DNA of 29,144 bases from Flammeovirgaceae bacterium UBA1842 (lineage in GTDB: Bacteria > Bacteroidota > Bacteroidia > Cytophagales > Cyclobacteriaceae). The stretch covers positions 1 to 29,144 of the forward strand of contig DDIU01000035.1 in the NCBI GenBank assembly GCA_002338655.1, written 5' to 3'. This document shows, piece after piece, positions 25,475-29,144 of the stretch. Both the position numbers and the translations under genes were made by a program. Position 1 is the first letter of the stretch; each line of letters begins with the position of its first letter. The notes beneath the pieces were generated by a model. It was not told the DNA's origin and did no database searches. It saw only the letters and a program-made list of their open reading frames with translations.

Positions 25475-26434
25475 TTACTTCTTTAATGAAACAGCCACCT
25501 GATCACCTGATTGAAACAAACCAGCCTCAGCTTTCACAACTATACTGTCTTTGTTTGTTTCAACAAATACTTCATCGTAGCTACCAAAGTACATTGTCCG
25601 AATTACCTTACCCTTTACACCCTTAACAGATTTGGATAGTTGAAATCTCTCTGGCCTGATGATTACTTTACCCTTCCTATTATTGATATGGTTGATGGAC
25701 AGCCCCCAGTCTGTTGGATTTATGAGGTTGAAACTTCCAAAGAGACCAGCGGTGTGCTCGTCTATCGGGTGATTGTAAACTTCCAATGGCATGGCCTTTT
25801 GAATTATTTTACCTGCTTTTAAAACGACAATTTCATCTGCCCAGGCCAGTACATCCAACGGATCGTGCGAGACCAATACGATTGTACTGTCCAGTTCTTT
25901 TTCTAAATCAAAGATCACTTCTTTTATTATCCGCTTGTGGGATAAATCAAGGTTGGAAAAGGGCTCATCAAGCAGCAGTATTTCAGGTGATTTTATGATT
26001 GCTTTGGCAAGGGCTACCCGCTGTCTTTCACCGCCAGAAAGCTGTCCGGTATCAGCGTCCAACAGATGGGTTATACGGCAAGCAGTATAGGTTTTATGTG
26101 CATCTTCTAGGGTTATCTCATAAGGATCATATAGATATTGTTCAATCGTGATAAACCGAGGAAGTTCAAAATGCTGTGATAAATAGGCAATCTCGGCATG
26201 GCCCGGAACCAATTGATCTTCCGGCCCACGGACTTTTGTGCCTTTAAACAGTATCGATCCAGTATCAGCCTGCTCAAGGCCAGCCATTAGCCGTAATAAA
26301 GTTGACTTACCAGAACCTGTCTCACCTATAATGGCAGTTTTTGCGCCCTTCTTTATCAGTAAGTTGGTTTTTAGCAAACCTTTGCTGCTCTTGGGATATT
26401 GTTTGGTGACGTTTTTTAATTCGAGTAAAGCCAT
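25475..26434 (-). CDS. ABC transporter ATP-binding protein with TOBE domain (PotA/FbpC-like)
   Basis: The 319-residue product has Walker A GETGSGKST (37-45), Q-loop Gln87 (IAYLSQHFE), signature LSGGERQRVALAKA (132-145), Walker B ILLLDEPFSNLD (Asp156/Glu157) and H-switch His190 (VLVSHDPLD), all canonical. A C-terminal TOBE-like region (about 255-317) follows, with VIIRPERFQLS as in PotA/FbpC/ModC ATPases of polyamine, iron or oxyanion importers. No permease or binding-protein gene is adjacent, so it may serve a distant permease. A 17-bp palindrome lies 22-38 nt before the start codon. Confidence 0.93.
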   Translation of the reverse strand: MALLELKNVTKQYPKSSKGLLKTNLLIKKGAKTAIIGETGSGKSTLLRLMAGLEQADTGSILFKGTKVRGPEDQLVPGHAEIAYLSQHFELPRFITIEQYLYDPYEITLEDAHKTYTACRITHLLDADTGQLSGGERQRVALAKAIIKSPEILLLDEPFSNLDLSHKRIIKEVIFDLEKELDSTIVLVSHDPLDVLAWADEIVVLKAGKIIQKAMPLEVYNHPIDEHTAGLFGSFNLINPTDWGLSINHINNRKGKVIIRPERFQLSKSVKGVKGKVIRTMYFGSYDEVFVETNKDSIVVKAEAGLFQSGDQVAVSLKK

Positions 26435-26455
26435 TAACAGTATTTATTGTTTCGT

Positions 26456-26472
26456 CATTTGGATGCCAAATG
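26456..26472. promoter_or_regulatory. Candidate operator palindrome upstream of the PotA/FbpC-like ATPase gene
   Basis: CATTTGG-ATG-CCAAATG is a perfect 7-bp hyphenated palindrome located just before the ATPase ATG (26434, - strand). On the - strand its right half gives TGCATTTG, one base off a -7 box. Regulator binding is inference. Confidence 0.4.
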
Positions 26473-26578
26473 CATATTTGGGTAAAGATAACGTACTATT
26501 TATTCTGAAGCATATCGGTAAGGAAGGTTGTTCGGATGAACTACAACTTTCATTGGCTTTCGCAGAGAACGCAACACT

Positions 26579-26620
26579 GGTTGTAGCGGACGCTTAGCGT
26601 CCGCTACAACCTTTCTTTTT
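26579..26620. terminator. Long perfect hairpin, terminator-like or repetitive palindrome
   Basis: GGTTGTAGCGGACGC (26579-26593) and its exact complement (26597-26611) enclose a TTA loop, followed by CTTTCTTTTT... No + strand gene leads into it. A repeat-family palindrome that can act as a terminator seems more likely than a dedicated gene terminator. Confidence 0.6.
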
Positions 26621-26644
26621 AGTCTATATGTCTAAATAATAGCA

Positions 26645-26674
26645 GTCGTAGGACCGTTGCACTTAACCTACGAC
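26645..26674. repeat. Inverted repeat GTCGTAGG / CCTACGAC
   Basis: Perfect 8-bp arms (26645-26652 and 26667-26674) surround a 14-nt loop. It lies between the long hairpin and the first copy of the ~160-bp duplication. Confidence 0.6.
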
Positions 26675-26690
26675 CAGTTGGAAGCCAAAT

Positions 26691-26851
26691 CCTGACTGCA
26701 CTAAACCTGTCAGGTTTAATTTTAGTAAGGCCTTCATACGTTCAAGATTTGCAGCTTTAAGTAATGACAAACCTGACAGGTTTTTAAAAGTTAAAAAGTC
26801 GGATTAAAAATCCTATGATATTTATTCGATATTATAAATGTCGAATAGATG
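26691..26851. repeat. Direct repeat copy 1, with AAACCTGwCAGGTTT palindromes and a copied gene tail
   Basis: About 160 bp closely matching 27031-27189. It contains the 15-bp palindrome at 26703-26717 and its complement-form copy at 26769-26783. The right ~80 bp (from 26769) are identical to copy 2 and include, on the - strand, codons for HLFDIYNIE plus stop: the last residues of the gene at 27160. Homology stops at 26851, so the rest of the gene is absent here. Confidence 0.9.
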
Positions 26852-26860
26852 AGTGAATCT

Positions 26861-26917
26861 GGGGATTGCCACGCTCACCCATTCGATTGTCATCGAATTG
26901 TGTTCACTCGCAATGAC
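26861..26917. repeat. REP-like palindromic element
   Basis: GGGATTGCCACG... at the left and ...CTCGCAATGAC at the right flank a core stem ATTCGAT-TGTC-ATCGAAT (26881-26898). The GTCATTGCGAG/GTGGCAATC ends resemble a repeat type I recall as common in intergenic DNA of many bacteria, including Bacteroidota. Confidence 0.6.
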
Positions 26918-27030
26918 TAAATAAATGAAGGGGATTACTCAGTCTACGTATGGACTCCTTCGTAATTATTCCTCCTTAGTGTCTCTCGAAAAGGATTCTG
27001 ATGAAAATCAAGACAAGTGCCGTTTGTTAT

Positions 27031-27189
27031 CCTGACTCTAAACCTGTCAGGTTTAATTTTAGTCAGGCCTTCATCCGCTTAAAGATCAACAGTTTTAAGT
27101 AATGAAAAACCTGACAGGTTTTTAAAAGTTAAAAAGTCGGATTAAAAATCCTATGATATTTATTCGATATTATAAATGTCGAATAGATG
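27031..27189. repeat. Direct repeat copy 2
   Basis: Partner of 26691-26851, with palindromes at 27040-27054 and 27107-27121. Its right end covers the last nine codons and the stop of the - strand gene at 27160-27567, so the duplicated unit spans a real gene end plus its 3' flank. Confidence 0.9.
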
Positions 27190-27567
27190 GATTTCATATT
27201 CGCCTTTCTTACCGGTTCCAATGTATTCTTTTTCAAAAAGAATCAAGTTACCTTCAAATTTTAATGGCTTTATAAATCCTTTGTCAGCTTTTGATACACG
27301 AGCAAACTTTCCATTCTCTAAGTCAATAATAGTCAGAGTTGTTATTGGTCCTTTTTGATAGTCAGTTGTCAACCATTCTTGAAGAGCCAAATATTTAGAA
27401 TCTGGATGCCATTTAAATTCAAATCCAAAAATTCTATTAGATATAATTTGTCCGTCTAATTGGATCTTGTAATAAGTTGGTCCGAATCTAATTTCACCTT
27501 CAAATATGAAGTTAAAACCGTGTTTCTTATCTGGTGATTTATATGCTCCTTTAATATCGTTCTCCAT
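27160..27567 (-). CDS. Small hypothetical protein, possible cassette gene
   Basis: The 135-residue product is soluble-looking with no signal peptide. The strand-rich sequence (FNFIFEGEIRFGPTYYKIQL, FGFEFKWHPDSKYLALQEWL, TTLTIIDLENGKFARVSK, NLILFEKEYIG) resembles two or three blades of a WD/TolB-like propeller, for example the HPDSKYLAL strand, but it is far too short for a whole propeller. I know no named family. It starts 15 nt after the possible R' box at 27588-27582 and ends inside the duplicated repeat, both in keeping with a mobile cassette gene. An immunity-like role cannot be judged. Confidence 0.7.
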   Translation of the reverse strand: MENDIKGAYKSPDKKHGFNFIFEGEIRFGPTYYKIQLDGQIISNRIFGFEFKWHPDSKYLALQEWLTTDYQKGPITTLTIIDLENGKFARVSKADKGFIKPLKFEGNLILFEKEYIGTGKKGEYEIHLFDIYNIE

Positions 27568-27581
27568 TTTTATTTAATGCA

Positions 27582-27743
27582 CCACAACGCCTAGCTATGA
27601 TGAGTGGGGATTAGAAAGCACTAACCTCTCATCTCGCACATAGCCACGCCTTGATTTAAATTTAAAACTTGTGGCGGACTTTCCAATCCCCACGAAAATA
27701 TTTAGACCGATGAAACCCCATTCATTCATAGGTTTTGTTAAGC
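27582..27743 (-). repeat. attC-like imperfect palindrome between two genes
   Basis: On the - strand it begins GCTTAAC (27743-27737), an exact RYYYAAC R'' box covering the stop codon of the serine-hydrolase gene. It ends GGCGTTGTGG (box 27588-27582), an imperfect GTTRRRY. Inside, 27604-27618 and 27679-27693 form a 15-bp stem with one mismatch, and GCCAC/GTGGC (27643-27647, 27671-27675) nests within it. Length is about 162 nt, at the long end for attC sites. No integrase is seen. Confidence 0.45.
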
Positions 27744-28874
27744 GCTTTTTATTGCTTTTATTATGTATTCTTCTAATATTTTCATCATTTGTTTATTGCC
27801 TTTTGGCTGGTTCTGATACCAGTTTTGAGTGAATACTATTACAGTATTTAGTTTAGGGATAACGAATATTCTTTGAAGCCCAAATCCTGAAGCGTAAAAT
27901 GACTGATATTCTCCTATTTGTATTAGCTTCCAATGAAGTCCATAATCTGAACCAGAAATTTGTTCTGTAGTGGATTTTTTAATCCATGATTCGGAAATTA
28001 TTTGCTTGTTTTCCCATTTTCCCTTGTTCAGATATAATTGACCTAACTTTGACATATCACGTGGAGTCATCCAAAGTCCAGTAGCAGTATTCGTTAATTC
28101 CGCATAATTAGATTCATAACTAATATTTGGCTTTTTAGCTGGGATTTCATCTCCAGCTGTTTTTGTCCAAAATTCGGCTTGTTTATTCCACTCATAGTTC
28201 TCTATACCTAATTCTTTGAATAGTGTATTTTTTGCAAATTCATTGGCTTGTTGCCCCGTAGCATTATAGATGATTGGTGCCAAAAGCATTGAATTAGCTG
28301 AGCTATATTGAAATTTAGTGCCTGGTTTAAATTCCTGTGGGAGTTCAAGAGTGTAGTTAACCATATCTTCGGCATAAGGTAATTTTCTACCTGATTCTGT
28401 CAGGTCACCATTCCATTCAAGTCCAGTCCCCATTTCAAGGACATTTTTAATAGTTATCGCATTTTGACTTTCATTTAGTTTGTTGGCATATGTCCCTAAG
28501 TATTCAATTATACTGTCATTTTCATTTCTGATTTGCCCTTCATCAATGGCAATTCCTATTAAGGCTGAACTAAAGCTTTTTGTACAGGACCATAGTTTGT
28601 GCTTTTTATTCTTATCATATCCATTAAAATATTCATCTAACACCAGTTTGCCATCTTTTACAATTAGAAGAGCATCTATGTTTTTAAATTTATTTGTTTG
28701 GATACTGGAAACAAGTTGAGAAATCAGCAGTGTATCAATATCTGAATCCATGAGTGAGGAAGTCTGCCACCCATCACCAGTATTTTCAGGTATTTGATAT
28801 TCATATTTAGCTTCCTCCTTGCATCCGATTAAGATTAGTAATATCGATGTAATTAAAGTAAATCTTTTCATCAT
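27738..28874 (-). CDS. Serine hydrolase lipoprotein (beta-lactamase/class C family)
   Basis: The 378-residue product starts with a lipoprotein signal (TLITSILLILIGC, lipobox LIGC, Cys18). The beta-lactamase-family serine hydrolase motifs are present: nucleophile SCTK (Ser96, Lys99) in LWSCTKSFSS, the YSS motif (Tyr180) in FQYSSANSMLL, and ASGFGLQRIFVIP in place of the HTG block. Such proteins act as esterases, peptidases or D-aminopeptidases in the periplasm more often than as antibiotic-hydrolysing lactamases. I chose the ATG at 28874 because it begins the signal peptide; 28886 is possible. In-frame codons back to 29039 translate a palindromic element rather than protein. Nine-base inverted boxes exactly bracket the gene (28888-28896 and 27737-27745), as in a gene cassette. 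Confidence 0.88.
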   Translation of the reverse strand: MMKRFTLITSILLILIGCKEEAKYEYQIPENTGDGWQTSSLMDSDIDTLLISQLVSSIQTNKFKNIDALLIVKDGKLVLDEYFNGYDKNKKHKLWSCTKSFSSALIGIAIDEGQIRNENDSIIEYLGTYANKLNESQNAITIKNVLEMGTGLEWNGDLTESGRKLPYAEDMVNYTLELPQEFKPGTKFQYSSANSMLLAPIIYNATGQQANEFAKNTLFKELGIENYEWNKQAEFWTKTAGDEIPAKKPNISYESNYAELTNTATGLWMTPRDMSKLGQLYLNKGKWENKQIISESWIKKSTTEQISGSDYGLHWKLIQIGEYQSFYASGFGLQRIFVIPKLNTVIVFTQNWYQNQPKGNKQMMKILEEYIIKAIKSA

Positions 28875-28887
28875 GAATGACATCATT

Positions 28888-29144
28888 GCGCTTAACGCCT
28901 GTGCAGCAAGCGTATGCCACCCAGACTGATTTGCATTAAAAGTAATGAAATTCTGCGTTTCCGACCTAGTTGCAGCGACCTTGGCGAAGAACTTTCTCTG
29001 CCCGTTGCAAGCCCTCATCTGCTTGAGGGCGAAGATCACAATAAGACCAAGGAAGACCTGCGCTTAAAGCCAAGAACTCAAAACGCAGAATGAATGGGAT
29101 AAAAGGTATCGCTTTGTAGAAAGCACTTTCGCATATGCTTTGCT
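28888..29144. repeat. Long nested imperfect palindrome at the window edge
   Basis: Nested pairs, outside to inside: AGCAAGCGTATGC (28909-28917 area) with GCATATGCTTTGCT (29131-29144), ATTCTGCGTTT (28950-28960) with AAACGCAGAAT (29081-29091), CCTTGG (28979-28984) with CCAAGG (29047-29052), and GCCCTCA (29011-29017) with TGAGGGC (29024-29030). The left end carries GTTAAGC on the - strand (28896-28890), a perfect GTTRRRY box, just before the serine-hydrolase start. The element is probably cut by the window edge. Confidence 0.6.

Larger units (their letters stand above)
26435..27159. other. 725-nt gene-free palindrome-rich region
   Basis: No convincing coding sequence is present. The stretch holds a candidate operator (26456-26472), a 15-bp-stem hairpin (26579-26611), an 8-bp inverted pair (26645-26674), two copies of a ~160-bp repeat (26691-26851 and 27031-27189) and an REP-like palindrome between them (26861-26917). 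The second repeat copy runs into the end of the next gene. Confidence 0.75.

Noticed and set aside
27100..27162. An attC site behind the 27160 gene
   Set aside because: No RYYYAAC box lies at or near its stop codon; the flank is the AAACCTGwCAGGTTT repeat instead.
28875..29039. In-frame N-terminal extension of the serine hydrolase to an ATG at 29039
   Set aside because: It translates through a nested palindrome and would bury the lipoprotein signal peptide at residue 56.

Overview
The window looks like a chromosomal segment from a Bacteroidota member, most likely a marine or soil Cytophagales bacterium. The evidence is the fused lpxC-fabZ gene, a PorX-type type IX secretion (T9SS) regulator, a T9SS C-terminal sorting domain, modest G+C, TAnnTTTG-type promoters and the near absence of Shine-Dalgarno sequences. 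No rRNA, tRNA, CRISPR array, transposase or integrase is visible. The organism call is inference from gene content.

Left part (1-6.8 kb, + strand): the 3' end of an Rhs-repeat gene whose C-terminal extension I recognise as a DUF5675-like domain with a His/Gly-Cys motif, followed 10 nt later by an AT-rich lipoprotein gene that looks like its immunity partner. Next come a large secreted beta-roll/coiled-coil protein with FFG..SG repeats and a secreted coiled-coil/beta-barrel protein, ending at a bidirectional terminator.

Centre left (6.9-12.6 kb, - strand): a small lipoprotein gene, then a tight lipid A operon read right to left: HD phosphohydrolase, lpxD, lpxC-fabZ, lpxA and an ABC ATPase. 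The lpx genes overlap by ATGA. Divergent from it is a + strand chain with overlapping ends: porX, tsaE and an alanine-dehydrogenase-family gene (12.7-15.9 kb). A secreted protein built of three similar modules follows.

Centre (17.4-19.4 kb, - strand): a compact candidate redox or metal regulon of a CPVC glutaredoxin-like protein, an exported CNKC/WHPHW protein, a DUF2024 protein and a MarR regulator with a C-terminal four-Cys cluster. The same 13-bp palindrome, TtAGgAnTCCTAA, lies in front of all three transcription units, and in two of them it sits between or over recognisable Bacteroidota promoter boxes. This is the best regulatory story in the window.

Right part: a T9SS-sorted BNR/Asp-box propeller protein (+), then - strand genes for a CLC chloride transporter with CBS domains, a GNAT acetyltransferase, a secreted protein and a PotA/FbpC-like ATPase. 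From 26.4 kb to the end the DNA turns accessory: several hairpins, a 160-bp direct duplication carrying AAACCTGwCAGGTTT palindromes and a copied gene tail, and two genes. One of these, a serine-hydrolase lipoprotein gene, is bracketed by a perfect 9-bp inverted pair that fits integron R-boxes. Its flanks form long imperfect palindromes, which suggests integrase-less cassette-like DNA.
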